From the NCBI GenBank assembly GCA_030744755.1, contig JASLPY010000010.1:43918-107917 (forward strand): a stretch of DNA of 64,000 nt. The letters run 5' to 3'. Shown one piece after another: positions 19,863 through 29,635 of this stretch. Each line of letters opens with the position of its first letter. The first letter of the stretch is position 1. The DNA is from Kiritimatiellia bacterium. Its GTDB lineage: Bacteria > Verrucomicrobiota > Kiritimatiellia > UBA8416 > JADHWI01. The notes beneath the pieces are model-generated. The model did no database searches. It saw only the letters and a program-made list of their open reading frames with translations, and was not told the origin of the DNA. Position numbers and translations under genes: made by a program.

Positions 19863-20711
19863 TTACATTAGAAATGTCTTTGCCGCCGATAATGCCGCCT
19901 GCCTGACCTTGATACTCTCCGAAGAAGCGGCCAGTTCCCTTATCATTGCATTCAGATCTGGATCACCTAGCAGGACGGACGTACGAATGGCAACTTCCAT
20001 GGCCCAATCCCTGGCATCCCGTGACACATGCGGGAACCCGGCGTAATAAGATTCGTCGAGCAGCGACAAGAGTATCTTTTTACCGGACGCGTCTTTCATT
20101 TTTGCCAGAGCAATTGACGCATCCCATCGAACATCGGGCTCCGGATCATTCAGCATGCCCTTCAACGATTCCAGCGAAGTCTTCGATCCTATGTTCCCCA
20201 ACGCCTGCACTGCTTCATGCCGTATCACAGACTCTTCATGTTTCAGCAGCGCCGTCACCGGGGAGATCGCCCGCTCATCGCCAAGGTAACCCAGGGCCCT
20301 CACAAAAACGCCCTTCTGCGCAAGGTCATCAGCTGTTTCGTTGAGCGCTTGCAGCAGTGGTTCAAAGAATCTCGGATTGCCTGCCCGCCCCATGGTCACG
20401 GCAAGAAACTGGCGCACCTTCAGGTCCCCGGTTTTGACCGATTCGCTGCCAAAGACACCTATCATCTGGTCTGCAATAGAGTCTTCCATCCCAATGCTAT
20501 TATCAGCTGTTACGAGCATCGAGAGCTGGTAGGCGGCACGCCAGCGAGCATTGCCCCGCTTGTTTTCTATTACCTGGAGGTACTCTGCAGGAGATTTGTC
20601 GCCAGATCCCTTCACAATAGCCATCGTTACCGCGATCGGCAGTATGCCGATTGCAGCGATCAGGAAAGGAATGACAACAAACCCGTGAAAATACTTCCGC
20701 CAATTATTCAA
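19863..20711 (-). CDS. Membrane-anchored HEAT-repeat protein
   Basis: Repeated helical units (VIRHEAVQALGNIGSKTSLESLKGMLNDPEPDVRWDASIALAKM); N-terminal TM. Confidence 0.75.
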   Translation of the reverse strand: MNNWRKYFHGFVVIPFLIAAIGILPIAVTMAIVKGSGDKSPAEYLQVIENKRGNARWRAAYQLSMLVTADNSIGMEDSIADQMIGVFGSESVKTGDLKVRQFLAVTMGRAGNPRFFEPLLQALNETADDLAQKGVFVRALGYLGDERAISPVTALLKHEESVIRHEAVQALGNIGSKTSLESLKGMLNDPEPDVRWDASIALAKMKDASGKKILLSLLDESYYAGFPHVSRDARDWAMEVAIRTSVLLGDPDLNAMIRELAASSESIKVRQAALSAAKTFLM

Positions 20712-21036
20712 TCGTTACCCCGTGCTTTTCTTCAAACTCCGCCTTATCGACCATGCGGATCGCATCCCACGTCAGCTGTGCGCAAGCCCTGACACAGGCC
20801 CTGCAGCCTATGCATTCATTGTAGCGAACATGAACAGGAGGAATCGTCACATCGCTGTACTTGTCTGCTGCTACGGGTTCAATGCAATCCACAGGACAGA
20901 ACGGCACACAGACCTGGCATCCTGTGCAGTTCGCCTCATCCACTTCTGCCACTAGCTTGGGGGTCTTCTTCTTGCTGAGTATGACCCGCGGCATTTTGGG
21001 TACGGTAGAGTAGAAATCGCGTTTCCCTTTTATCAT
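20704..21036 (-). CDS. 2x[4Fe-4S] ferredoxin
   Basis: CTGCQVCVPFCPVDC and CIGCRACVRAC. Confidence 0.85.
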   Translation of the reverse strand: MIKGKRDFYSTVPKMPRVILSKKKTPKLVAEVDEANCTGCQVCVPFCPVDCIEPVAADKYSDVTIPPVHVRYNECIGCRACVRACAQLTWDAIRMVDKAEFEEKHGVTIE

Positions 21037-21087
21037 CCAGCAAGCCTTTACGGAACAATTCCTGTCTCCAACAGTTGATCCATGAAG

Positions 21088-21825
21088 TTACGGTTTAGCG
21101 TAAACGAATTCGACACTCGCCGCCTCACCACCCTTCACCGTGACGGTTTGGCTCTTAGTTTTCAGAAGTTCGTGCCAGACCTCGACCTCATACTTTCCGT
21201 CGGGCACGTCCTTCAAGGAAAACGTACCATCCTTGCCGGTAACAGCGAAAAACGGATGCGACACCACGCCCACGTAGCAACTCATCCACGTATGCATATC
21301 GCATGCGACTTTCACCATTATTTCTTCTCTTGTAAAGCTCTTTGTCAAAGGCCTGGTATTCGGCGGTTGAGCGTTATTAAAGCCCTTGTTCTTCTTCGGT
21401 TGTGCGTTAACGTTGTGAGCCGTCTTGTCTCCGTTCCGGACCTCCAAATCCTGTCCGGCTCGTACGCCTAAGACATGCGGAAGAAAAGTGCAGCCCTTCT
21501 GGTTTATCACAGCCGGTTCCTTCGGCATGTCGTATTCTTTCTCGGGCAGTCCCTCTTTGATCCACACAAACACGTTGCAGAGTGTCACAACGCCGGCTTC
21601 ATCGGTCTCGCCGTAGACGAACTTCTCATCGACAGGCGGGGTAGTATGCATACAGGCACAAGCCTCATCCGCCATAAGCTTCTTCATCGGGCGTGCCTTT
21701 CGTGGCGTGCCCTTGAACTTAACAGTTCCCTTGATCTCGCCAGCGTTGACACCGATACTGCCGGCCGCCAACGCTGCCGCAACCAGGACGATTAACGGTC
21801 TGATTCCACAGCTTTTACTGTTCAT
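21088..21825 (-). CDS. Secreted cupredoxin-like / carboxypeptidase-regulatory-like protein
   Basis: Signal peptide; RNGDKTAHNVNA ... VACDMHTWMSCYVGV (CxxHxxM) followed by GKDGTFSLKDVPDGKYEVEVWH. Confidence 0.65.
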   Translation of the reverse strand: MNSKSCGIRPLIVLVAAALAAGSIGVNAGEIKGTVKFKGTPRKARPMKKLMADEACACMHTTPPVDEKFVYGETDEAGVVTLCNVFVWIKEGLPEKEYDMPKEPAVINQKGCTFLPHVLGVRAGQDLEVRNGDKTAHNVNAQPKKNKGFNNAQPPNTRPLTKSFTREEIMVKVACDMHTWMSCYVGVVSHPFFAVTGKDGTFSLKDVPDGKYEVEVWHELLKTKSQTVTVKGGEAASVEFVYAKP

Positions 21826-21842
21826 GTCGTGTTCTCCAGTCT

Positions 21843-22688
21843 TTATTGTCCAGCAGGAGCGCCGCTACAGGCGGCACATTCCATCTCCGCGTCATCCGTG
21901 TCCGGTCTCGGTTTCACGAGTTCGGTCGGAGGTTCAATACCCATGCTATTTCGTTCCAACCCTACGTATGCACACAAGGAGCTCGCAACGCAACCATAGA
22001 AGCTCTGCGACGCGGAATCTCCGCCATTCTTGTCCGATACGCTCTTTACTTTGAGCTCAAGGGCCGCACAGAAGGCGGGGATCCACCAAGCCATGTGTTT
22101 CTCAAAGAAATCCTTCTGCGCTTGCCTGCATAGTTCCGCATTCTCGGCAGCGCTGTCGTTATCCGATTGCTCCGCATGAATTGCTTTGCCGATAAGCCAG
22201 GACATGAATTCCAGTTGCAGCGCAATGTGATCCTGCCGCTCCGGTTGATCCCTGGACGGTTCTACACCAAATGCCTTGTAGTATCCGGCTATATCCGCAA
22301 GTTCCTGCGAACGAAAAACGGAGAACGTCTGCAAGCAGTATTCAGTTCCGTACGGAGGGCATTCTTTCGACATGAGAAGACCAAACGTATTCTGGTAATC
22401 TGCCTCAAAATGCTCCGGCGACCTCTCGAAAAACTCTTGGACAGGCTGCAGATCCAGCGCCGAGGGAGGTCTCTCTCCCGGTGCAAGTGTGGCGGATTCG
22501 TCTTTCGCTTCGGCCCGAATGAACTCGGCCGCAGCTGAGACAGTTTCGAGAAAGCCGGGCTGGTACAAGCGGCCCGAACGTTCCGAGAGCGGATCCGACA
22601 ACGCCAACGCAAAGAACTGGTACAAGCAGTACCGTGCGTTCTGGACTGCAATATCCGTTTCCCGTTCACTATTCACAATGCTGTTCAT
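21843..22688 (-). CDS. TorD/NarJ-family molybdoenzyme chaperone
   Basis: ARYCLYQFFALALSDP...FEADYQNTFGLLMSKECPPYGTEY; located next to nxrB. Confidence 0.75.
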   Translation of the reverse strand: MNSIVNSERETDIAVQNARYCLYQFFALALSDPLSERSGRLYQPGFLETVSAAAEFIRAEAKDESATLAPGERPPSALDLQPVQEFFERSPEHFEADYQNTFGLLMSKECPPYGTEYCLQTFSVFRSQELADIAGYYKAFGVEPSRDQPERQDHIALQLEFMSWLIGKAIHAEQSDNDSAAENAELCRQAQKDFFEKHMAWWIPAFCAALELKVKSVSDKNGGDSASQSFYGCVASSLCAYVGLERNSMGIEPPTELVKPRPDTDDAEMECAACSGAPAGQ

Positions 22689-22710
22689 CTTCCTTTTCGG
22701 GCGTTTGCCG

Positions 22711-23994
22711 CTAGATTGAATTCAGATGTTCTTTCGTTCTCTCGAAAGAAGGCTGCTCCGTCGTAGCGCGGACGACCTCTTTGCCGAACTTGTTGTAGCC
22801 AATGACAGTATCGTTGTAGATCTCCTGCACCTTCTTCTGACCGGATGGCAGGGTTCTTTCGATTTCGGCCAGTTTCGGCCCCTTCTCGATCTTGAACTTG
22901 TAGATGATCTGTTGGGTCGAACGGAACAGCTGGAGAACAGACAGGAGTTCCCGGTCGGGGCAGCTGTACTGGACCAATGCGTTTGCGACCCCCGGACCGA
23001 ACATCTGTTCCAGGTGCGGCTGCGGCACCCATCTCGGCGGGATGTAGTACCCATTTGCCTGTGTCCCGAATTGCGGATACAGGGGCAGAGCAATCTTCCG
23101 TTCCTGGATCAGGTAATACAACGGGTGATCAGGCGCGGCTTCCCATTTGCCGTCTTTGACAGGAAGAAGGCCCTGCATCCGGATCTTGCCCACGCAGGAG
23201 GACATGCAGCGAGTTTCCAACGGTTCACGGTTGGGGCTCAGTTCAGGGTCCTTACCTTCGATGCGAGGATAGCATCCAATACATTTCTCGGATACTCGCG
23301 TGGTCGGACGGTACATTGGCTTTTTGTAAGGGCAGGCCTCAACACATTTTCTGTATCCGCGACATCGCTTCTGGTCAATAAGTACTATGCCGTCTTCTTT
23401 TCGCTTGTAGATCGCCTTCCGAGGGCAGGCCGCAAGGCAGGCCGGGTAACTGCAGTGGTTGCAGAGACGTTGCAGGTAGAAAAACCATATATCGTGCTCA
23501 GGCAATTGGGCTGATCGGCCCCATTCACCTTCCTTCATCGTCTTGCCTGATGCCGTCTCTTCATGAATATTCGGGTTCTGCCATTCTTCATCGGTCGGAA
23601 GGTACCCCAATGCACGCTTGGGGGCACGAGCTGATGGATCCTTGTCTGCCGCTTCGAAGATCGTCTTTCCCTCAAACACTCCAAAAGGTTTCTCCGGGCC
23701 TTTCGAGAACGTGTCCCAAATCTGCTCGTCAGGATTTGCCTTTTCCAACATTCCCAGCAGTTTCACATCCCAGTTCCGCGGATAACCACCGTAGGGCTTG
23801 CTCTCAACATTGTTCCACCACATGAATTCCTGTCCCTTGGAGAATGTCCAGGTGGATTTGCAGGCCATCGTGCAAGTCTGACAGGCGATACAGCGATTGA
23901 TGTTGAACACGAACGCGAATTGCCAATCCGGATGGCTCTCGTCGTACGGATAGCTCATCTCGCGACCCAATTGCCAATTGAAAACGTCGGACAT
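22711..23994 (-). CDS. nxrB: Nitrite oxidoreductase/nitrate reductase beta subunit (NxrB-like)
   Basis: FNINRCIACQTCTMACKSTWTFSKGQEFMWWNNVESKPYGGYPRNWDV; four Cys clusters; ATG at 23994 preceded by AAGGAAGG (track ORF starts upstream at 24072). Confidence 0.88.
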   Translation of the reverse strand: MSDVFNWQLGREMSYPYDESHPDWQFAFVFNINRCIACQTCTMACKSTWTFSKGQEFMWWNNVESKPYGGYPRNWDVKLLGMLEKANPDEQIWDTFSKGPEKPFGVFEGKTIFEAADKDPSARAPKRALGYLPTDEEWQNPNIHEETASGKTMKEGEWGRSAQLPEHDIWFFYLQRLCNHCSYPACLAACPRKAIYKRKEDGIVLIDQKRCRGYRKCVEACPYKKPMYRPTTRVSEKCIGCYPRIEGKDPELSPNREPLETRCMSSCVGKIRMQGLLPVKDGKWEAAPDHPLYYLIQERKIALPLYPQFGTQANGYYIPPRWVPQPHLEQMFGPGVANALVQYSCPDRELLSVLQLFRSTQQIIYKFKIEKGPKLAEIERTLPSGQKKVQEIYNDTVIGYNKFGKEVVRATTEQPSFERTKEHLNSI

Positions 23995-24038
23995 AATGTA
24001 TCCTTCCTTATTACTCTTAGATCTTATGTGCTCACTGT

Positions 24039-24374
24039 CTATGAACGTACTGAGACACGTAATGCTCCGCAATTCTGTACAACTTCGTTGATTCTTGTGC
24101 GAATTCTATCCTCACCAAGCAGTCGCTTGAGATTGGCGGTGGCGCCATAGAACGGATCGTCGAAGATGCGCATGATCTCGTCGGCATTCATTCCGAGAGA
24201 GGCATATTCCTCGACCAGGATGGTCAGCATAAGCTCCGGATCGCCCGGTGCCGACTCAGCCGTCATCCCCATCGGATCGCCGGTCTCGGCCGGACGATTC
24301 GCCGGATGCTCATCCTTGAAGAACTGCTCTTCTGCAGTACTCTGGCCAACCGATTCTGTTGCTCGTTCAGACAT
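24039..24374 (-). CDS. Small hypothetical protein (111 aa) between nxrA and nxrB
   Basis: ORF fits the nxrA-nxrB gap in co-directional run; acidic N-terminus, helical C-terminus (FDDPFYGATANLKRLLGEDRIRTRINEVV). Confidence 0.65.
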   Translation of the reverse strand: MSERATESVGQSTAEEQFFKDEHPANRPAETGDPMGMTAESAPGDPELMLTILVEEYASLGMNADEIMRIFDDPFYGATANLKRLLGEDRIRTRINEVVQNCGALRVSVRS

Positions 24375-24376
24375 GC

Positions 24377-27300
24377 TTAACCTGTAGTTGTCAACTCACC
24401 CGCGATATAGCGCTTCATTTCATCATTCTCTTCGCCAACGGTGTGGCCGGTTGTCGCCGGCAGCCACACTCCTTTGCCGCCAAGTCCACCGTCCTCAGCT
24501 TTCACGATGCGTACCAACGTCTCTTTCGGCACTGTATTCACGCCGTGGTTATCCACCGCGAAGCCGAACGTGAAGCCTACTGCCCCTGTCTTCTTGTGGA
24601 AGAGGGTGTCAGTCTGGTGCATAGGCATCAGCCAGCTCCGGGTGATACTCTGGTGCGATCCGTACCGGTAGTTTGACTGGTAGCCCGTATCTTCGGCCAA
24701 AGCCATACCGTCTTCGCGACTTTCGTGTGCCTTGACGGTACGCTCCGTGGCGATCCACCCGGTATGCTTCATTATCGTCATGCTGTAGGGCAGTGAATGG
24801 TTCAGCTTGACTCGGACCAGACAGCGAAACGCTTTTGTCAACGGATGGTCCTTGGTAGCACCGACAAACGGTCTGTCCTCTGTGTTTGCATCGACATAGA
24901 CGTAATCGCCTTCCTTCAGGCCCATCTCTTTCGCTGCCAGCGGATTCATCTGCACCTGCCTGTCACCAACTCCGGGGGAACGTTTATCCTCGCGGTATGG
25001 ATCCCCATGGTTGCTGCTCCAGATCCAGTGCCAATCAACGGTCGACCAGGATGAATGGGTCGTATGTCTACTTTTAGGTGTAGAACAGAAGAAGCGGTAG
25101 CCATCCTTCCAGAGCGGATTGGCTGTCTTCTTCACATCTGCCCAGCTCATCTTGATGTTCCGTACCGTCCTGAGATCCGGATCCATGGCATCCTGTGGAA
25201 TTCCATAGTCCTTTGGCCTGATATACGGACTGGTCGAGACAATTACATTGGGCAGATAAGGGGTAGCTTCTGTCCCCTCACGATGAACAATCAGGTTCTC
25301 ACCGTATTCGATGGCCTCGGGAAGATCGCAATAGCCGCAAAGACGCCCGTTATCCGTGTAGAACGGTATGTCATCGTGTACCTGCTCATAGAACGCAACC
25401 CTTGGATAGGTGCGGAACAGCATCAATGCCGCGCCCGGCTCACCCCCATACTCGCCCTTTTCAAGCTTGTCGAGCTGGTAAGCTCCCTTATCGCCACGGG
25501 TTGTCGTACAGTTATCCAACACACGCTGGATATATACCCTTGATTTCTTCTCCGTAACGAATTTCCAGTAATCGGCAAATCGACGATCCCCCGTGATCTT
25601 CGTAAGAGCTCTGCCAACCCCGGCAAAGATCTCGCCATCGTCCCTCGAATCATACAACGGCTTGATCCCGTTCCCGCCCCACACCTGCAGGAAGGGGTTG
25701 GAACATGCTCCGCCCAGTTCCAGGTCTTCGAATTCCACCCAGGAATTTGCCGGCAGAATAATGTCGGAATACTCTGCCGAAGCAGTCCATTCCACCTGCT
25801 GGTCGACAATCATGTCGATCTTCGGGAAGACATTGACGAGCAGGTTGTAGACCCACTTCGCCTGGTTGATCAGGTTCGCGTTGTTGTACCACATCAACTT
25901 GGTGGGGCACGGCATATGCGTGTCGCCGGTGAAGATCTTGCGCCCTTCCGCGGGAGTATCCACAATCAACGGCTTCTCTCCATGCCCCCAGAAGGCAACA
26001 TCCTCACCATAAGTGTAGTTGTGAATATGATCGTGATGATTGATGCGGGCGTTCTCATCCAGAACGGGGCGGAACGGGTTCTCGTGCGAATAGGTTCCGG
26101 CGCCCGGGCCTGTCCAGGGCGAGCCCTGCAATAGAGCGCCCTTGTAATTGCCGGCCCAGGTGAATACACCCGCACCGTGTTTGCCAATGTTCCCCGTCAA
26201 CATCATCGGCAGGTAGCAGGCCCTGTTATGCAATGTGCCATGGAAGTAATGGTTAGTTCCTTCACCGTGGTGAATGGCGACCGGGTGACCCGCCTTTGTC
26301 GTTTCCCATATATCCTTGGCCAATCGCTCAACCAGCGCTGCATTTGCTCCACTGATATCCTCAACCGTTTTAGAGTCGTAATCCTTCAGATGCTCTTTAT
26401 ACATCTCGTAGACGGGCATTACTTCTATCTCTTTTCCGTCTACAGTCTTAACCTTGAACTTTCCGTTCAGCGCCGCGTTCATGTTGGCATTCTTGCCCAC
26501 ATCATCGCGACTGATCGCAACGACCTTCTTCGCTTCGGAATCCCATATGGTGAAATCACCGATCTTTTCGCGCTGATCAGCCTTGAGGTTGTGTCTCGTG
26601 AATGAAGGGCCCTTCGAAATATCTTTCTGCTTGTATCCTGCAATCACCTCTTCCGGACGTAAACGGCGAAGATTGTCCGTGCGAACCAACAGAGGGAAGT
26701 CCGTGAACCCCTTGACAAACTCCTCATCGATCCAATTATTATCCATCAGGATCTTGGCCAGACATAGAACAACGGCCGTATCAGAGAGCCCCGGTCTCAC
26801 ACCAATCCAGTAATCGGCCTTCGCCGATGGAGCACTGTAGTCAGGTGTAATGACGACGATCTTGCCACCATGCTCGATGATCTCTGTGAGCCAGTGACTA
26901 TCCGCCATCTTGTTCTCGATAAGGTTCTTGCCAATCTGGATGTTCAGCCTGGAAAAACGCATGTCATTCATGTCGGCATCAGAAGTCTGCAGACCATGGA
27001 CAAACGGCTGGCCCGGCGCCTGGTCGCCGCGCCAGGTATACTCCGTCCATTCACGACATCCGACAGCATCTTTCTCGCTGGTACCACGAACATGGTGATC
27101 CAGTAGCCCGGTCATATTGGCAAACCTGAAAAGCCCGAACTTCCCGATGAGTCCGTGAATAGGAAGACAGGACCCAATCTTCATCGTTCTGGTTCCGGCG
27201 CCCTTCCAATGCTTCAGCATGGATTCGTCGTAACCATCCTTCAGTAGCCTGGTTTTGCCCTGATCGCCGCTGTACGTATCGCCAATTGCCATCATACCCT

Positions 27301-27913
27301 TGGCACTGTAATCCCAGGCTTGCTCCCAGGTAACACGTACGAACGAGTCCGAGCCGCGACTGTCAAATTTGTATTTTGTCCGGAGTGAAGGGTCGTCTGA
27401 GAGAGACGGGAAGCCGGCATCTGCCCATTCCTTCCATCCTTTGCGAATGACGGGGCCCTTCAGGCGGTATGGTCCGTAAACCCTTCTTTGGAAGGTATAT
27501 CCTTTGGGACAGCCGCGCGGATTCCAGTGATCGGTTGCCTTGTTACCGTAAAGATCGCCGACTCGACCGTGGTCGTAATTCTGCTCGGCTCGCACCATCA
27601 CGCCATTCCTCACAAAGGCACGCATGCGGCACATATGCGTATCATTGGGGGCGCAGATCCATGTAAATGTTCTATCGTAATGATATTGATCCAGGTAGAC
27701 CTTCTCCCATCCGCGTGTTGGATAGTGGTCGAGAGGATTCTCTATATCCTGAATAGACGTCAGCCCACCAAGAACGTCAACAGGCGATGCCGCGATCACG
27801 GAACCGGCACCCAGAAGTTGCAGAAAACTGCGCCGTGGAATGCCCGAATCGCTTTTCTGCGAGTGACCATTGAGGGGCTGTCTTGAATCTCGTGAATTCT
27901 TCTTCATATTCAT
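24377..27913 (-). CDS. nxrA: Nitrite oxidoreductase alpha subunit (NxrA-like; type II DMSO reductase family)
   Basis: Tat motif PRRSFLQLLGAGSVIAA; RTFTWICAPNDTHMCRMRAFVRNGVMVRAEQNYDHGRVGDLYGNKATDHWNPRGCPKGYTFQRRVYGPYRLKGPVIRKGW; recognised as periplasmic-type NXR. Confidence 0.88.
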   Translation of the reverse strand: MNMKKNSRDSRQPLNGHSQKSDSGIPRRSFLQLLGAGSVIAASPVDVLGGLTSIQDIENPLDHYPTRGWEKVYLDQYHYDRTFTWICAPNDTHMCRMRAFVRNGVMVRAEQNYDHGRVGDLYGNKATDHWNPRGCPKGYTFQRRVYGPYRLKGPVIRKGWKEWADAGFPSLSDDPSLRTKYKFDSRGSDSFVRVTWEQAWDYSAKGMMAIGDTYSGDQGKTRLLKDGYDESMLKHWKGAGTRTMKIGSCLPIHGLIGKFGLFRFANMTGLLDHHVRGTSEKDAVGCREWTEYTWRGDQAPGQPFVHGLQTSDADMNDMRFSRLNIQIGKNLIENKMADSHWLTEIIEHGGKIVVITPDYSAPSAKADYWIGVRPGLSDTAVVLCLAKILMDNNWIDEEFVKGFTDFPLLVRTDNLRRLRPEEVIAGYKQKDISKGPSFTRHNLKADQREKIGDFTIWDSEAKKVVAISRDDVGKNANMNAALNGKFKVKTVDGKEIEVMPVYEMYKEHLKDYDSKTVEDISGANAALVERLAKDIWETTKAGHPVAIHHGEGTNHYFHGTLHNRACYLPMMLTGNIGKHGAGVFTWAGNYKGALLQGSPWTGPGAGTYSHENPFRPVLDENARINHHDHIHNYTYGEDVAFWGHGEKPLIVDTPAEGRKIFTGDTHMPCPTKLMWYNNANLINQAKWVYNLLVNVFPKIDMIVDQQVEWTASAEYSDIILPANSWVEFEDLELGGACSNPFLQVWGGNGIKPLYDSRDDGEIFAGVGRALTKITGDRRFADYWKFVTEKKSRVYIQRVLDNCTTTRGDKGAYQLDKLEKGEYGGEPGAALMLFRTYPRVAFYEQVHDDIPFYTDNGRLCGYCDLPEAIEYGENLIVHREGTEATPYLPNVIVSTSPYIRPKDYGIPQDAMDPDLRTVRNIKMSWADVKKTANPLWKDGYRFFCSTPKSRHTTHSSWSTVDWHWIWSSNHGDPYREDKRSPGVGDRQVQMNPLAAKEMGLKEGDYVYVDANTEDRPFVGATKDHPLTKAFRCLVRVKLNHSLPYSMTIMKHTGWIATERTVKAHESREDGMALAEDTGYQSNYRYGSHQSITRSWLMPMHQTDTLFHKKTGAVGFTFGFAVDNHGVNTVPKETLVRIVKAEDGGLGGKGVWLPATTGHTVGEENDEMKRYIAGELTTTG

Positions 27914-27933
27914 ATTCCTTCGATTCCTGGCAA

Positions 27934-29517
27934 CTATTTCTGAATTTCAAGTTTATGCCATATCGTCACAGACTTCTGACCGTTGCGATCTCCCGCGTTT
28001 CCATCCCATAAGGCCAACGCAATAGAAATCGTCTCACCCGGAGAAACCATGGCATCACCTTCCAGGTTGCTCACGAAGACCACCGACCATTTGCCATTCT
28101 CCCAGTGAGCTTCGCCTTTTATGTTCTGAACTGCGGCAGCGCGCGTAGTAAGCGTGCCGAAACCACCTGCACCGAGGTTCTCAACCGCGGACGGGTGAGC
28201 CTTCTGAGAGACGGGGTTCCCCGCATGAGCTGCCGTGTGATATGCGGGACCACCTGGTGCACCGTGGTCATGATGCTCGACCGGCATATTCGGATGGGCG
28301 TCACGAAGTGAGCCATGACCCCGCTCCAGATCTTTCTTCCAGGCAGCTTTCCAGTACCAGATCGTTACTTCATCGTCCTTTGAGCCCATGGCAAAGAACG
28401 GAGGATTATCACCAGCTGACAATTGGATTGCAGCGCCATCGGTGAATTCCTTCTGACGAAGCATTGAATCGTTACGGGCAGAATCTTCCCAAACCAGCCG
28501 TACAGCCAGTTTCTTGCCATCATGAGCCGCCTGAATCTCACAGCCTTCAATACGGTCATGACGCCACCACAGCGGCATGACGGGAACAAACGTTGCTTCA
28601 TAGTTGTTCCAATCAGGGTGGCTGGGATTCGCATTAACTTCACCAGTGGCCCGCTCGGCGACAAACAATTTCTGCTTCTGAAGCACCCGTTCCTGGGCAC
28701 CCGGCTTGATGAACTGCTGAGTGTAGTGAACAACTGCCCACAGCTGTTCTTCAGTATATTCTGTTGCAGGCATCGGTGTGCCGGGCATGCCGCGCCTGAT
28801 TCTCCGGGCCAGGTTAACTCCCTCGCTTCCACCCTTAAAAATACCTTGTGAGAAGTCACGCGAGAAGATCGCACGGCCTTCGCCATTCTTCATATCGGTC
28901 TTTTTTCTGCCGCGCCCATCATCATCATGACATTTCGCACAATTTGCCGTGTACAGCTTCTTGCCCAACGCCATCTGTGCCCCTGTAGATTTGATCTCAG
29001 GCGCAATCTTAACGACTGGTCCCGGCTCAAACACTTCATTTGCAATTTCAAGCGCTTCTTTGCGGGTCATGCTGTCATCGTCGGCCTTCAAGCGTGTTAC
29101 TTTGCCCTCGATGGCAAGATGTTTAACCGTTTTGGCAAGCGCCTTCACGTCATTGTCAGAGAAATGCCCCCATGAAGGCATTGACGAACCGGCCATTCCC
29201 ATCCGAAGCGTATCAACTATGTCAGATTCAGACGGAAGTCCCGATTCAGTAGAGGTAAGACGGAATTTACCACCACTGAAATCCCTTGGTTTGGGCGACA
29301 GCAGGTACTCTGCTTCGCCATCACCTAATCCCGTCTCCCCGTGGCAAGACGCGCAGTGCTTGGTATACAACTCCAGACCCCGTGCCAGCTCCGGTCCGAG
29401 TGATTTTGCCGACGAAACCGCCGACGGTTTAGATGGACTGATGTTGCTGCAAGAAACAACGAACAACACGGTCACGAGGACCGGACTCCATGCCAGAAGA
29501 AGTTTCTTTATCTGCAT
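27934..29517 (-). CDS. NxrC-like subunit: lipoprotein with two cytochrome c motifs fused to an ethylbenzene-dehydrogenase-type heme-b domain
   Basis: MQIKKLLLAWSPVLVTVLFVVSC lipobox; CASCH and CAKCH; C-terminal EB_dh-like region (GCEIQAAHDGKKLAVRLVWEDSARND). Confidence 0.8.
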   Translation of the reverse strand: MQIKKLLLAWSPVLVTVLFVVSCSNISPSKPSAVSSAKSLGPELARGLELYTKHCASCHGETGLGDGEAEYLLSPKPRDFSGGKFRLTSTESGLPSESDIVDTLRMGMAGSSMPSWGHFSDNDVKALAKTVKHLAIEGKVTRLKADDDSMTRKEALEIANEVFEPGPVVKIAPEIKSTGAQMALGKKLYTANCAKCHDDDGRGRKKTDMKNGEGRAIFSRDFSQGIFKGGSEGVNLARRIRRGMPGTPMPATEYTEEQLWAVVHYTQQFIKPGAQERVLQKQKLFVAERATGEVNANPSHPDWNNYEATFVPVMPLWWRHDRIEGCEIQAAHDGKKLAVRLVWEDSARNDSMLRQKEFTDGAAIQLSAGDNPPFFAMGSKDDEVTIWYWKAAWKKDLERGHGSLRDAHPNMPVEHHDHGAPGGPAYHTAAHAGNPVSQKAHPSAVENLGAGGFGTLTTRAAAVQNIKGEAHWENGKWSVVFVSNLEGDAMVSPGETISIALALWDGNAGDRNGQKSVTIWHKLEIQK

Positions 29518-29635
29518 TTTATCAAAATCTCCTCTAGGTCTCGCCATGTTCGGCAACATGTTATCCGACTGCAAACAGCCATACCAGTATCAATGACGCC
29601 GACAATTCATTAGTTCGTAAGCACGGCAGACGTAA

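Noticed and set aside
24377-27913. Assigning the NXR-type enzyme firmly to nitrite oxidation
   Set aside because: Sequence family resembles NXR, but the physiological direction (nitrite oxidation versus nitrate reduction) cannot be inferred from sequence alone
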